A DNA stretch of 64,000 nucleotides, from contig JAILWY010000008.1 in assembly GCA_022113835.1 (NCBI GenBank), positions 7,444,501 to 7,508,500 of the forward strand, read 5' to 3'. The DNA is from Atopsyche davidsoni. Taxonomy: Eukaryota > Arthropoda > Insecta > Trichoptera > Hydrobiosidae. The notes beneath the pieces were generated by a model. The model did no database searches and was not told the DNA's origin. It saw only the letters and a program-made list of their open reading frames with translations. Made by a program: the position numbers and the translations under genes. This document shows positions 33,301 to 40,429 of the stretch, in pieces; the first letter of the stretch is position 1; every line of letters begins with the position of its first letter.

Positions 33301-35807
33301 TTTAGGACTTTTCAAATTATAATCATTAAAAAATGTGTCTCACGTACACTCTGCAAATATTTCAACACGTGATTTGTTTTTATTTGGTTATCTACTAAAT
33401 TTTATAAAAATATTGTTCCAAGGATATACTTTAAAAAGTATATTTAATGTGAACCTATTGAATATCTTAAAAAAAGCAGATAAATTATAAGTATTTTTAA
33501 TTTAAAATTAATGTAAGTGAAGATTGAAATTTTATAGTACTGAGCCAAATAATAAATTCATAAAATATTCCCGAAAATTGCACCGCCGAACCGGAAACGA
33601 AGATCAAAAGTCGGTATTTAAAATCCACATTATTTACGACCGGAAAAGCAAATACTCCCGGGAAGAAACCAGCCTTGCAGGAATCAAGATGGCGGCCCGG
33701 GGGTGAGGGGCCATGTTTGATTTGGGTGGGTGGAGGGGTTGTAAGGGATGATATCAAAGATAGGTCATAAAATATTTGATTAATGATCGTCATAAAGCCG
33801 GGTAGATTGGCTTCGAGAACATTATCATCCTTTTTGTATAATCTCATCTGAAAAATAGGAATCGAGATAAAAAACTGTGAATGTAACATATGTATTTGTT
33901 TTTGTGACCCAAAAAGTCGACGAATAAGTAATATTAAGTATGTTTGAGCCTTGTATTTATTTTTAAAATTAATAAAAAAAATCGGTCTTTTAATATGAGA
34001 ATATAAAAAAAAAGGTTTCTCTCAAAATATTTGGACGGGTATATGCTTTAAAACTAAAGTAAAAAAAACTTTTTCCCATTTTCAAATTAAGGGTGCATAA
34101 AAAATGGGAAGAATTCGTTAAATCTATTGTTCACTACAGATAAAAAAAATAGTATCGCTCCATAAATAGTCTTCTACTGAAGAATTTCTTAACAATACAG
34201 CACGTTCATGGAATAAAAATATTAATTCCATAAATATTAAACCTGAAGCTATTTATTTTCAAAAACACCTTAAATATGATGTTAATTAATTTTACAAACC
34301 ATTGAAATCATCTTTAAAAACTAATTTAAAATTGATATCTCATGAAAGACAGCTCTTGAAAATGGATATCTTTTTATTGGATAATTAGTTAGTTTAATTA
34401 AGAAATTACTTCATTTAAATCTTTTGTTAAAGTAAAAAGACCTTAAAATAGATTTTATGCTATAATTATTCCATAAATAAATACAAAAAAGGTATTATAT
34501 AAATATTTGAAAATCACTTCATTGTTGGAAGACTACAATCAACTTAACGAGATTGAAATTTATATCTTTAATTATAATTTGTTTTGTAGACGTATTAAAA
34601 ATAGCGAATAAAACCTAACAAAGAATTTTTATTTAAATAGTCAAATAACTTATAATTTATATTAAGATTATTGAAGAAACCGAATGCTTTAAAAATGGTT
34701 ACATTTACAAAAGTATCACTTTCATTATTTGAAATAAAATATTTAAGTTCCAAGGAGTACTTTTTGTAAAAATGTAAATGGTCTTTTTTTACAAAAATTT
34801 TTTAGACAAAGGAAGCCAAGTGAATGCTAAAGACTTTATAAATGATATAAATTAATAAGTAATGTATAAAGAGTAATCATTGTTTTGATGTAGAAAAATA
34901 TTTGATTATTACTAATATGATTAGGCACATTAGTTCATATAAAGAAGATGACTTAAAGAAACTATCATCGTGATTAAAATATCATCGGGACTAAAATCGC
35001 TTCACTTGTTACTTTGTTCAAAAAATCATGTGCTTGCAAATCACCAAATATTGATTGGCCTGGGCACATTGATTCATATGTAGAGTATGACTGTTTCTGT
35101 GTGTGAAAAAATTCTCGATAAACGGAAGTGATTCGTTAGTACAAGGGTTCGTACACCGGTCATGTAAACCAGGAATCCCACACAAATCACGATGATATTT
35201 TTCTGAGAGTTTCTTTAAGTCATCTTCTATATATGAACTAATGTGCCTTATCATATTAGTAATAATATAATAAACCCGTAACGGGTAATAAATACGCATC
35301 TGATTGACCAATCCGTAAATAGATATAAAAATATTTGAGTAATTTATTGGCTTTGAAATAATTATATTAAATAATGTATATTATGGGTAGTTTTAAAGAT
35401 GATGGTGGTGAAGATAATCGTAATGGATGTTTGACTAACCTGGCATTTCCCATTGATGCACATGTCCAGGCTCCCAGGCCTGCAGCGCGTCCCGTCCTGA
35501 ACGCGGGTGGCGAGCTGCGCGACCACCACCGTCTCCTCATCAGCCTCCGCCTCCGACATGGGGACATCCTAGACGTGATCAGTTCAATGGTTATACAGCA
35601 GCCGGTTGAATTAGGATCTATTATAAATATTTAGAAGTAATCGTTGGTTTTAACCTGCTGGTGGACGTGTGGCATGCCTCGGCAGGTGAGGGCGCAAGGC
35701 TCCGCCTCTTCGTAGTGCGGGGCCCAGGACAGCAAGGCTCCCTCGTAGGGGACCGTGTCATAAGCGGCACACTGCCTGGCTCGGAAGTCCTGGCTCTCAG
35801 GGCACGG
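218..35807 (-). CDS. ADAMTS-like secreted matrix protein (ADAMTSL1/3 - MADD-4/punctin type), internal part, 7 exons
   Basis: Join of seven minus-strand exons: 35807-35655, 35568-35440, 20022-19878, 19114-18985, 18900-18696, 1334-1167 and 342-218. All use GT-AG borders and all phases match (0,0,1,2,0,0, leaving in phase 2), giving 351 codons plus two bases. Rough layout of the product: residues 1-121 ADAMTS cysteine-rich module; 128-183, 187-244 and 247-301 three thrombospondin type 1 repeats, each with six cysteines; then a linker with acidic and proline-rich parts. Every TSR has a Cxx(S/T)CxxG O-fucosylation motif, and the second and third have a WxxC C-mannosylation motif. NxS/T sites lie in TSR1 (NAS) and TSR2 (NGT). 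Proteins of this group are secreted, lack a protease domain and act in extracellular matrix or synaptic organisation. No metalloprotease exon is in the window, so an ADAMTS protease is not formally excluded, but the TSR order and the post-TSR linker favour ADAMTS-like. Signal peptide, N-terminal TSR and C-terminus lie outside the window. Confidence 0.9.
343..1166 (-). other. 824-bp intron between exons F and G
   Basis: Phase 0 intron, donor GTAATC, acceptor TTTTTTCAG. AT-rich; a run of about 17 T on the plus strand lies near 762-778. No transposon was recognised. Confidence 0.8.
1167..1334 (-). CDS. ADAMTS-like exon F: rest of TSR3
   Basis: This exon has 56 codons, phase 0 at both ends, with acceptor TTTTGCAG and donor GAG/GTAATC. 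The peptide CSVSCGSGVQVRGVQC...GPC...RPCSTGIVCP completes a six-cysteine TSR with a CSVSCGSG fucosylation site. TYHESGAE then leaves the repeat. The codon before the acceptor comes from exon E 17.4 kb away, and the join gives QWSGCSVSCG, the expected WxxC arrangement. The donor (GTAATC) is weaker than those of the other exons. Confidence 0.92.
4330..4364 (+). ncRNA. Weak hammerhead-like motif in another repeat
   Basis: CTGAGGA (4332-4338), one extra A, helix II GCTTT with AAGGC (five pairs including one G-T), GAAA (4353-4356) and palindrome AGCGCT (4356-4361). The next base is G, which is not accepted at the cleavage position, and stem I is poor. The flanking sequence (GGAGTAT, ATTAAA, CAGC.TATCGT) recurs near 8320-8360, so the motif sits in a dispersed repeat. 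Confidence 0.3.
6418..6535 (-). mobile_element. Family E foldback repeat, single-arm copy
   Basis: Matches the family E motif GGTTGGCGAAACCGGTCACC on the minus strand. On the plus side it has the tail CTCTCTGTCAAAAATATTGA. The hammerhead-like core here is diverged (TTGAAAA). It is continuous with the tandem duplication that follows. Confidence 0.7.
6486..6939. repeat. Two-copy tandem duplication (235 + 219 bp)
   Basis: Unit 1 (6486-6720) and unit 2 (6721-6939) are direct repeats, both starting GAATTTCAC and ending GGCAGAT. Unit 2 lacks about 16 bp present in unit 1 (around GTCGACAAACAA). The first 40 bp of each unit are the family E tail, so the duplication arose inside or next to that element. 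Confidence 0.85.
9420..9675 (-). mobile_element. LINE-derived non-autonomous family D, copy 1
   Basis: On the minus strand it shares AAAGGATCGGTAATT, TAGTATCAGATCTAAA and CAGAGCTTTGTAAGGAAA with the 53.8-kb copy. The end has CTTTTGAGGAGAGACAC, the LINE 3' terminus motif. Confidence 0.7.
9884..9940 (+). mobile_element. tRNA-like SINE head fragment
   Basis: AGTGGCTAGGATTG resembles an A box, CTTTGAC a glutamine-type anticodon loop, and GCAGGTTCGATAATCCC a B box. The length is close to a tRNA 5' box to T arm span. No body was recognised. Confidence 0.4.
10479..10696. mobile_element. Foldback element family C, copy 1 (contains hammerhead-like motif)
   Basis: Begins TTGTTGAGGGACAAGGCA. Inverted arms of about 57 bp (10524-10580 and 10636-10692) surround a centre of about 55 nt. 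The arm contains GTCTTCACTTGGAGT, which is shared with copies at 13.99 and 56.1 kb. The centre plus the inner arm ends form a hammerhead-ribozyme-like fold on the minus strand. It is non-coding. Confidence 0.75.
10578..10626 (-). ncRNA. Hammerhead-ribozyme-like motif (type I layout), decayed
   Basis: Read on the minus strand, the order is: stem I strand TGCAT; conserved core CTGATGA; one extra T; helix II AACCCA paired with TGGGTC except for an A/C at its base; then AAAA where GAAA is expected; palindromic helix III ACTAGT; cleavage-site GTA; and stem I partner ATGCA. The layout is that of minimal hammerheads with self-complementary helix III known from Penelope-like elements. The G12-to-A change should abolish activity in this copy. 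Assignment is by inspection only. Confidence 0.55.
12594..12785. mobile_element. tRNA-foldback family B, deletion derivative with perfect 69-bp hairpin
   Basis: Arms 12594-12662 and 12674-12742 are identical reverse complements (69 of 69) around an 11-nt spacer. The arm contains CTCAGAAAATATCATCGTGA, the family B inner sequence. The right side continues with GGTAAATAAATACGCATC, the family B end. The tRNA-like core has been lost. Confidence 0.8.
13440..13502 (-). mobile_element. tRNA-like SINE head fragment
   Basis: Minus strand: CCGTTGTCCAGCGGTTAGCA fits an A box, followed by a GCCTGCTTGCCACCC arm and a decayed B box (CCGAGTTTGATA). A separate A-box-like half (GTGGTCTAGTGCTTAGCGC) lies at 13760 on the plus strand. 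Confidence 0.4.
13989..14295. mobile_element. Foldback element family C, copy 2: perfect 81-bp inverted repeat
   Basis: Arms at 14030-14110 and 14157-14237 are exact reverse complements over 81 bp, with a 46-nt centre that is itself partly self-complementary (GTCATCATC against GATGATGAC). The flanking sequence TTGTTGAGGGACAAGGCA recurs as a diverged direct copy near 14252 (GATGGACAAGGCATTTG). The lack of mismatches implies recent formation or gene conversion between the arms. Confidence 0.8.
14129..14180 (+). ncRNA. Hammerhead-ribozyme-like motif with intact core, helix II degenerate
   Basis: Plus strand: stem I strand TGCAT (14132-14136), core CTGATGA (14137-14143), a poorly paired helix II region ending GGTC, GAAA (14166-14169), ACTAAT in place of the palindromic ACTAGT, cleavage triplet ATC, and stem I partner ATGCA (14176-14180). 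It keeps the catalytic core and stem I that the 10.6-kb copy shares, and GAAA that the other copy lost. Helix II is largely lost, so present activity is doubtful. Confidence 0.5.
14588..14623 (-). repeat. G-rich tract on the gene strand
   Basis: The plus strand is C-rich (CCCTCCCCCACCCCC and CCACCCCAACGACCCCC), so the intron RNA would carry at least five G runs of three to five. It sits in a GC-rich patch (about 14545-14780) that has no convincing coding frame. Confidence 0.7.
15010..15070 (-). promoter_or_regulatory. Possible second recursive splice site
   Basis: On the gene strand a pyrimidine-rich tract (TTATCTTTGTTTTTTCTG..CTTCTTGC) without internal AG leads to TATCAG joined to GTAAAT at 15030/15029. 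It lies about 3.7 kb into the 17.4-kb intron. The donor is weaker than at 51690 and no strong downstream donor or clear branch point is visible, so chance occurrence is quite possible. Confidence 0.3.
15818..16456. mobile_element. TTAA-flanked foldback element, 639 bp, arms about 205-215 bp
   Basis: TTAA at 15814-15817 and 16457-16460 flanks long inverted arms that begin GAGCCGTGATAC on both ends. The arms run inward to about 16032 and from about 16250, with a centre of roughly 215 bp. No transposase is visible. A TTAA target is shared by piggyBac and Kolobok; the ends do not start with CCC, so Kolobok-like is as likely as piggyBac. A second, partial copy lies at 61217. Confidence 0.7.
18290..18595 (-). 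mobile_element. LINE-derived non-autonomous family D, copy 2
   Basis: Minus strand; diverged but collinear with 9.4 and 53.8 kb (GGTAATGGAATAGTAGACTT, GATCTTTACGC, TAGAGAAAGG, CTCCTCTGAGGAGAG). It lies about 100 bp from exon E, downstream of its donor. Confidence 0.65.
18696..18900 (-). CDS. ADAMTS-like exon E: TSR2 and the start of TSR3
   Basis: The exon is 205 bp (one base plus 68 codons), with acceptor CTTTTCAG and donor GGG/GTGAGT. It carries a full TSR with WQVGEWGACSATCGGG at its start and EPCAERDCP at its end (six cysteines, a CSATCGGG fucosylation site, a WGAC mannosylation site and an NGT sequon). It then enters the next repeat with RWLAGQWSG. The CP.WLA..WS phrase linking the two repeats is typical of the ADAMTSL1/3 group. 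The exon is about 70% GC. Confidence 0.95.
18901..18984 (-). other. 84-bp intron between exons D and E
   Basis: Phase 2 minimal intron with donor GTAAGC and acceptor GGCTTTTCAG. It contains no repeat or other feature. Confidence 0.88.
18985..19114 (-). CDS. ADAMTS-like exon D: rest of TSR1
   Basis: The exon is 130 bp (two bases, 42 codons, two bases), with acceptor CTTCCAG and donor AA/GTAAGC. The peptide YRMSRPVC..VEEQLCN..VQQCNAHQCPP supplies cysteines 3 to 6 of TSR1 and an NAS glycosylation site. The split glycine codon with exon C restores CGGGYRM, as expected for a TSR. The split lysine codon with exon E gives CPPKWQV, the usual short link between adjacent TSRs. Confidence 0.93.
19197..19584 (-). 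mobile_element. Degenerate piggyBac-type element with transposase remnant
   Basis: The ends are imperfect inverted repeats (CACACTTTAAGCGGG on the left, CACACTAAAGGCGGG read inward from the right). They are flanked by TTAA at 19193-19196 and TTGA at 19585-19588, which fits a TTAA target duplication with one mutation. Between them a minus-strand frame encodes a transposase-like N-terminal piece. The element fills half of the 763-bp intron between exons C and D. Confidence 0.65.
19277..19477 (-). pseudogene. piggyBac transposase N-terminal fragment
   Basis: A 66-codon open stretch ends in TAG. It starts with an acidic, serine-rich run (SSDSEQSDSEEVEWSEND). It then reads IIEQFLGHSRSVYEVVQLF and DLFDYMQIKECIY. 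An acidic N-terminus followed by a 'v..yf.lfi...l.d.m' helix region is the layout of the piggyBac (DDE_Tnp_1_7) transposase start. The catalytic part is absent, so this is a fossil. The family assignment rests on pattern recognition plus the TTAA flanks. Confidence 0.55.
19878..20022 (-). CDS. ADAMTS-like exon C: end of cysteine-rich module fused directly to TSR1
   Basis: This exon has 48 codons plus one base, with acceptor TATTTCAG and donor GAG/GTGAGC. The first 27 residues (RVGCDLRIGSS...GVCGGDGSSC) end the cysteine-rich module with the diagnostic VGCD and C.VCGGDGS.C signatures. Only six residues later comes YQWDSTPMSLCSVTCGGG, the start of a thrombospondin repeat. The spacer domain of roughly 110-130 residues that normally separates these two modules in ADAMTS and ADAMTSL proteins is missing, and no intron lies at the junction into which it could be spliced. 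Confidence 0.94.
20064..20215 (+). mobile_element. tRNA-foldback family B, copy with intact tRNA-like core
   Basis: Positions 20064-20139 fold like a tRNA: GTGATT pairs with AATCAC, there is an A-box-like GGGTTAGTACACC, an anticodon arm resembling threonine tRNA (TGTAAACCAG) and a perfect T arm (GTGGGTTCAAATCCCAC). Inner family sequence TTTTTCTGAGA and right arm CTAATGTGCCTAATCATAT follow. It starts about 15 bp from the branch-point match of the intron 3' end for exon C. Confidence 0.75.
20221..20361. mobile_element. Short MITE, about 140 bp
   Basis: Ends GCTGCCTACACGC and, inverted, GCGTGTGTAGGCAGC; flanked by TTAAT-like sequence on both sides. The left end (ACACGCG.GGC and CCGACAA) recurs near 4178-4240 as a diverged copy. 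Superfamily not assigned. Confidence 0.6.
22511..23100 (+). repeat. Degenerate tandem repeat, five units of 107-160 bp
   Basis: GAGGCGCAGATGT-type boxes begin at 22511, 22671, 22827, 22973 and 23080 (the last reads GAGGCGTAGATTT). Most are preceded by AACTATCACTTT, and the next two-thirds of the unit is alignable between 22671 and 22827 (AAATAAATCGCTTTAATTTA versus AAATAAATTGCTTTAATTTA). A further isolated GCGCAGATGTG occurs near 22353. Non-coding. Confidence 0.8.
25411..25715 (+). repeat. Degenerate two-copy repeat, period about 175 bp
   Basis: CTTTGAATGTCAATAGCATG (25431) recurs as CTTTGAATGTTAATAGCATG (25599), and the following about 100 bp align loosely (GTC/GTTAGA.TATAA, ATTAAAA, AAATATAT). 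Confidence 0.55.
26985..27336 (+). repeat. Dispersed direct repeat, about 50 bp
   Basis: AGCACATCTCCAATACGAAT (26990) and AGCACATCTCCGGTACAAAT (27286) are about 296 bp apart and are both followed by CATATTT.TCAT.GTATTAA. Confidence 0.6.
28196..28320 (+). pseudogene. Fragment of the same LINE ORF2 end
   Basis: One frame reads LLQLIIQRKNQGKRGIGRKK, matching the LQLI..KIE.KR segment at 40.6 kb, then degenerates. It is immediately followed by a family B foldback element at 28324. Confidence 0.6.
28324..28488. mobile_element. tRNA-foldback family B, deletion derivative
   Basis: Inverted arms (TTCATATATAGAAGATGATT and its reverse) flank a short centre, CTCAGAAAAATAACATCGTG; the tRNA-like part is missing. 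The right end has CCCGTAATGGGTAATAAAT and CGCATCTGATTGACC, the family end. Confidence 0.75.
28596..28780 (+). mobile_element. Family E foldback repeat, copy 2
   Basis: Imperfect inverted repeat: left part carries TTTTTGACAGAGAGTAC and ACTTGAGTGATTTTC, right part the reverse (GAAAATCACTCAA). The centre (28691-28736) is the hammerhead-like segment with TTGATAA, GTTGGCGAAA and ACCGGT. Stem II is weakened here (AGCAAC instead of GCCAAC). Confidence 0.75.
30590..30812. other. GC-rich unique patch in the 15-kb intron
   Basis: About 220 bp with many CpG in AT-rich surroundings, including a direct repeat GCGTTACACGCGAG / GCGTTACACGGGCG. No splice-flanked frame with TSR or other domain features was found. 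It could be a regulatory element or an uncharacterised insertion. Confidence 0.35.
30854..31033. repeat. Small foldback element carrying an interstitial TTAGG array
   Basis: Exact inverted arms (ACTTGTTTTTTATCCGACCA with its reverse at 31008-31033) enclose GGGTTAGGTTAGGTTAGG at 30967-30984. TTAGG is the typical insect telomere unit. Confidence 0.7.
31036..31547 (-). mobile_element. tRNA-foldback family B, full-length element preceded by a partial copy
   Basis: Full element about 31124-31547. The outer ends GTCTATTACGG and AATAGAC are inverted. Arms contain TATTTATTACCCATTACGGG and TTAGTTCATATATAGAAGAT. The tRNA-like core (31258-31333, minus strand) has a perfect T arm. Internal sequence TTTATCGAGAATTTTTAACA links the core to the far arm. 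A fragment of another copy lies at 31036-31095. Confidence 0.8.
31637..32035. mobile_element. piggyBac-like MITE, 399 bp
   Basis: Perfect 13-bp terminal inverted repeats, CCCTTAACTGCAT and ATGCAGTTAAGGG, bound the element. The right side is followed by TTAA and the left is preceded by TCAA, consistent with a TTAA target duplication with one change. Ends starting CCC plus a TTAA target are characteristic of piggyBac. There is no coding sequence inside. Confidence 0.75.
34912..35330 (+). mobile_element. tRNA-foldback family B, full-length element next to exon B
   Basis: The arms start TACTAATATGATTAGGCACA and end in the reverse complement plus the CGCATCTGATTGACC tail. The tRNA-like core at 35128-35190 has lost about 13 nt including the B box. 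It ends only about 110 bp downstream of the exon B donor. Confidence 0.8.
35440..35568 (-). CDS. ADAMTS-like exon B: second part of cysteine-rich module
   Basis: This exon has 43 codons, phase 0 at both ends, with acceptor TCTAG and donor CAG/GTTAGT. It begins with an acidic stretch (SEAEADEE). It then reads VQDGTRCRPGSLDMCINGKCQ in two overlapping parts: VQDGTRCRPGS, then LDMCINGKCQ. The DGT.C...S.DMCI.G.C pattern is the conserved core of the ADAMTS cysteine-rich domain. The exon is symmetric, so skipping it would keep frame but would break the disulfide set. Confidence 0.94.
35569..35654 (-). other. 86-bp intron between exons A and B
   Basis: Phase 0 intron with donor GTTAAA and acceptor CTAG. 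It has no recognisable element. It is one of only two minimal-size introns in the gene, in contrast with the 15-28 kb introns around it. Confidence 0.85.
35655..35807 (-). CDS. ADAMTS-like exon A: start of cysteine-rich module
   Basis: This exon has 51 codons in phase 0. A TAG acceptor lies at 35808-35810 and the donor is CAG/GTTAAA. The peptide opens PCPESQDFRARQC and continues with a WAPHY..EPCALTC segment. The DFR..QC and PCAL.C patterns are hallmarks of the first half of the ADAMTS cysteine-rich domain. The exon is about 65% GC in AT-rich surroundings. The upstream exon that should encode the N-terminal TSR was not found between here and 64000. The acceptor is followed after 153 bp by an 86-bp intron, so this exon and the next form a tight pair. 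Confidence 0.93.
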
Positions 35808-36336
35808 CTAAAATAATAAAAAAAAACAAAATATTTACCAATATCTAGACCAAACTATTTTGTCCCGTCGAATTTTTACAAATTCATCAACATATTTTTG
35901 ACATCTTATATAGAACAACTCACTTGCATATGGTTTACTGTACAGTGGGTGAGTTCATAGGCTTGAATCTCGATTTAAAATTGTCTCCCTTGGAAGGGTC
36001 TGTCTGTCCACGGTCGCCAAAGTTTCCACGTTCCTAAGCCGTGCAGGTGTCCTTATTTTCTCGGAATATTTGTCAAATCAATTTGTTTTATACAAACCAA
36101 ATAGCTCGCTGCCCTTCCGAGTTTATTAGCCTCTGTAAATGATTTTTTTAAAAAGGAAATGGTTCGTCTTCTTATGTCATAAGCTCGAAAAAGGTACGTC
36201 GGTATAGTTTTACAATGCCGAAAGTCTCGTTTCTCGAGCATTTGGCACGAACTTCTACGCTTCAGAGCTTCGATTCGTCACAAAGTACACAAGTACAATC
36301 TGTGTTCGGTGCATTATGACATTTACGAAATGTCTA

Positions 36337-36476
36337 AATTTTGGTGATGACCTGCTTAAATCCACTTTCGTAGACCCCCATTTACAGTTCATGGACCCTC
36401 AATTTAATTTTCCGCTGTCATCGACCCCTTGCAAGGCAAAATCATATTGACCACATTGGGAACCTCTGATCTAGAC
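36337..36476. mobile_element. Possible hAT-type non-autonomous fragment
   Basis: The stretch with ATCGACCCCTTGCAAGG and TTGGGAACCTCTGATCTAG resembles end sequences of dispersed hAT-like elements in arthropods. No inverted partner was found in the window, so this rests on recollection of the phrase only. Confidence 0.3.
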
Positions 36477-39400
36477 CTTCTTCAGACGACCAATCACTAA
36501 CTTCCATACTAAAATTGTATATTTTATTAAATAGAAATATGCTTATTAATTTGATCAAGCCCTGCACTTCTCAATCAAACCACTGTGCAAACAAGCTACT
36601 CAAAATTATTTACCAACTACATTATTTTGTTTGATAACGCTACAATTTACACTTATTAAAGTATTTTATGTTATTCTTTGATTAACCATATTTGCAAGTA
36701 TCTGGTAAACGTATTTAATTTCAAAGGACTCTTCAAAATTTCATATGACAGGGTTAAACAGCAAGTTGCCTAAATCACAAAGCATACTAAATTGTATTAA
36801 AAATACCTGAAACGTGAAGACGAGATAAAACAGAAGGACTTAAACGCTCATCGAAAAACGTAATAATTTAGCGTATTTTTAGAAACTGCCTTTGGAATTT
36901 CATGGTACTGCGTGGAAGGTCAGAAATGAGAAATAATTATTTCCTACACTTTCTGCTTTGTCGATAATGGCTTTTTCGCTTTGTTTTTTGTCTTTGGGAA
37001 AAAAATATACTGACGAGGGTGAATATTCTAGATTTTATGCCATTCCTTAGCCTGAAGAAAATTGACTTATATTCTGTAGTTGATTTAACACCTGGAAATG
37101 AAATGTATGAAAAAAACATATAATTTTTTCAACCCTATGATTTATATTAAATCATCTGAAGCAGTAGATTTGATTTTGATAACTCACCTATGTCTCGTAA
37201 AAAAAAACACTTTTTATAGAAATATTTTTGGGCCGAAAACGCTAAAAAAACGTTCAACGAATGACTGTAGTTTGATCATAGTTTTTTACAAAACAGATTG
37301 TATAGTAAATAGGTTTTTCAATGGAAAAATATTGTTTTTTATTAAATGTTTAATATTTAACATAAAATTAAACAAAAAGCATGTTCGGGTGTAATTTTCA
37401 GATTTTCTTAATGTTGGGTATAAATCATCCCAACTTTGTATTTAGAGAGCAAGTGAAATTTTCACAAAGTAGATACGTTTTATCACGAGCATGCAGTGCA
37501 TGAATTAAGCGCATTACTGCAGCGTATAAATAGTGCAGGACGAGTGCGGCGAACGATGTTGGCTCCTGCGACAGAGAAATGCACTTAAATACACATATTT
37601 TTATACAACTGGCATGGCGCACATAGCATAGCTCATGGCATTATTACGACAGGCGATATAATTTAAATTCCTAAATACCATAAATGATAAGCATACGATT
37701 CTTCGAGGAGTCTTCACAAATCAATGGGAAACAATAGAAATTATAAAATACTTTCATTTGACAGTGTTTTCCTTATAATAATTTTTCTTTTGCAAGCCAC
37801 TGACTTCATGGTGACTTAAAACCTATTTCGATTACTTGCGTTAAAAGCCTAAACAGTACTTCTTAGAAGGGTTAGGGGCTGTAATGAGAAAAAGTGTGGC
37901 ACAGAAAATATCCTTTGATATTTTTATATATATGGAAAATGTTTGGTCTTTAGGAAAATGAAAACACTTCGTAGAAGTTCGATCAGAAAGATGTTAGAAA
38001 GTTTTGTATCAACGTTATGCTAGTATAGTCAGATGATTAAAAAAAATCAACGTAAATCATTAGTCGCATTATAAGTTCAAATATGGCGTGTACTTAAAAA
38101 AGAAAATAATTTGAGTTTCTTAAATATTAAATATTAATAATTTGTGTATAACTGATTTCCAAAGTATCATTGTAAATCATATTCTGACACATTCGTGTTT
38201 AGCTTAAAAATATCAAACGGGATAAAACTATCGGTCGAATGGCAGAGAAGATGAAAAATGTAAGAAATTAAGTATAGGGGAGAGTGGGGTGAAGTAGAAA
38301 ATGCTGCTGGTGCAAGTTTTAATCTCGCGTTGAGAGGAGATTAAAACATTGTTAAAGCTGTTTTTTTTATTTTTATACTCGTAATATGAATAAACTTTCA
38401 GTGCTACTGTTGTACGACTATTTTTTCAAACAATTATTTTTCCATGTATATTATTAATAGGTTAAGCTCTCAGTGTTGATATTTAATGCTTATTTGATAT
38501 GTACGAGTGTTTATAATTTCTATATAATATTATTTTGAGCATTACGTTATTTGCGATGTCGGCAGTTTAAAACACCTGGAAAACAATTTGATTGCGTGTC
38601 TCATACAACTGGAATAGTTTGTATCCACAGAAACATATCAGAAATATGATAAATGGCGGCGGATATTTCTGTGCAAGTTTTTATTCATTTTCAGCGAAGG
38701 CTCGAGGTCCGCATTACTTATTCCAGACATCCTCACAAACCTGGGAAGCTTACGTGACTCCCATTCTGCGTTTACTCATAAATCTCGGGTCCGATGCTTC
38801 GTCTGCCTTTTGATTTGTGAAATTTTACATATGTATGCGCGAATCTTTACGCCAAAAGATGTAGGCTATGTATTATTTGGAGACTCGCGAACAAAAGGAT
38901 ACAGATAAAATAAAATATTTTTATATATAGAATCAACCAATCGATGCATGTAACTACTATTGAATATAAAAAAAATAAAAAAATAAATGGTGTAACTAGT
39001 GAAGTATATTTCTTCTAAATGCTTAATCTTGTTATGGTACGTAATGTAATAAAAACAGAAAATCTTTGGAAACCTACAAATCGAAAGTATACGCTAAATT
39101 AAATAAAACTAAGTATTCTTTGACTAAAAAAAGTTTAAGTGAGGCAAAGTGATCGTATTTTTTTTAGTAAATAATTTTGTAAAGTATTCATCTAAAGTAG
39201 TTAACATTTAGAAAAACATGAATTAAAAACACTTAAAGATAACCTGTGTTCAAATTAAAAAATAAACGGAACTTTTTATAATCAAGCTTAAGGCTTTCGG
39301 GGTAACTTTTACAAATTTATTTTAAAAGAAAAAACTGGGCCAACCGACAAAAAAATCTTAATGGCTATTTGATTTTTTATTTATCGTTTATTTATGACAT

Positions 39401-40429
39401 TATCAAATAAAATATACGCGACGCAATATATTTTTACGACCGTGTTGCGAATTAAAGTAGAATAAATTCCACTTCCAGGTAAATTGTATTTTGAAAACAG
39501 GTTCTTTTTGTAAGAAAATAAGAAAGAAAATTATATTTCCGATAATATTTTCGGCGGCAACCCGAAAAAGATTTTCCCCGAGTCGTACCTTTATCGACGA
39601 ATCACAAATTAAATCTACCTTGTATACAAAATATCCAGCTAGGGTCAGACTAATGAAGCGGCTCCATATAAACCCGGCGTATCTAAATGTGCCTTCATTT
39701 GTACGGAGCCTTCCTTATTTCATAACTAAATATTAAATGCCCAATTTACTTACAAAAGCAACATGAGACTGAAAATCTGAAATGAAGATCTTGAACGTAG
39801 TTTGTCTATAAAGTTTTTTTTATGAATATTTTGTTAGAACTTCTTATATAAACAACTTTTGGCAAAGGCCCAATGTCATTTTTGAAGAGTACGTGATAAA
39901 TATTTTTTTATTAAAATAAATATAAATTCAACTGTTTTGGGCTATAAAAAAGTTTATTTTTACATGCATACATGGTTTAACATAGTTTTATTGATTTTTA
40001 TTTAACATCGCTTAGATTAAATGTTGGAGCGAGTGTATTTTATTATGTAGTTAAATATGAAAATGCTATTCCTGAAATTGAATTTAATATTAAAATATGA
40101 AATTTTATTTTTATTATTTTACAATAACATATAAATTTAAATGCCGTGAGTTTTAAAAATAGTAAAACGTTTTTTACAACCGGTAAAAAATTCGGTTAAT
40201 TAATTTTTTAATGATATTATTTTTCTCGTTATCTTTAACCAAACAGGAGTGATCCCAACTCAATCAGTTTTTGATTTTCTTGTCTAGACTGAAATTAAAC
40301 CGAGAACCTCTCGATCAAGAAGACAACGGTGTTTTTTTTTTTTTGTTAATATAATATATTATAATCAATATTATGGATATTCACTTTTGTGGGTTCTATT
40401 GAAGAGTGTAATGTCGTCTCAGTTCGCAC

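Larger units (their letters stand above)
20023..35439 (-). other. 15.4-kb intron between exons B and C
   Basis: Phase 0 intron, donor GTTAGT, acceptor TTTCAG. Its 3' end carries a close match to a branch point (TGACTAAC, near 20049). A tRNA-like foldback element is inserted almost immediately beside it (from 20064). Other contents listed separately: tandem repeat at 22.5-23.1 kb, repeats at 25.4, 27.0, 28.2-28.8, 30.9 and 31.0-32.0 kb, and a full foldback element at 34.9-35.3 kb. Nothing was recognised in 20370-22500, 23100-25400, 25710-26980, 27340-28190, 29150-30580 or 32040-34910. Confidence 0.85.

Noticed and set aside
36806..36840. Pyrimidine tract plus TTTCAG/GTATTT on the gene strand
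   Set aside because: Good acceptor but a weak donor, only about 1 kb above exon A where stepwise removal makes little sense; treated as chance.
37180..37210. ACATAG/GTGAGT on the gene strand
   Set aside because: An AG lies a few bases before the junction and the pyrimidine tract is interrupted, so it is a poor acceptor.
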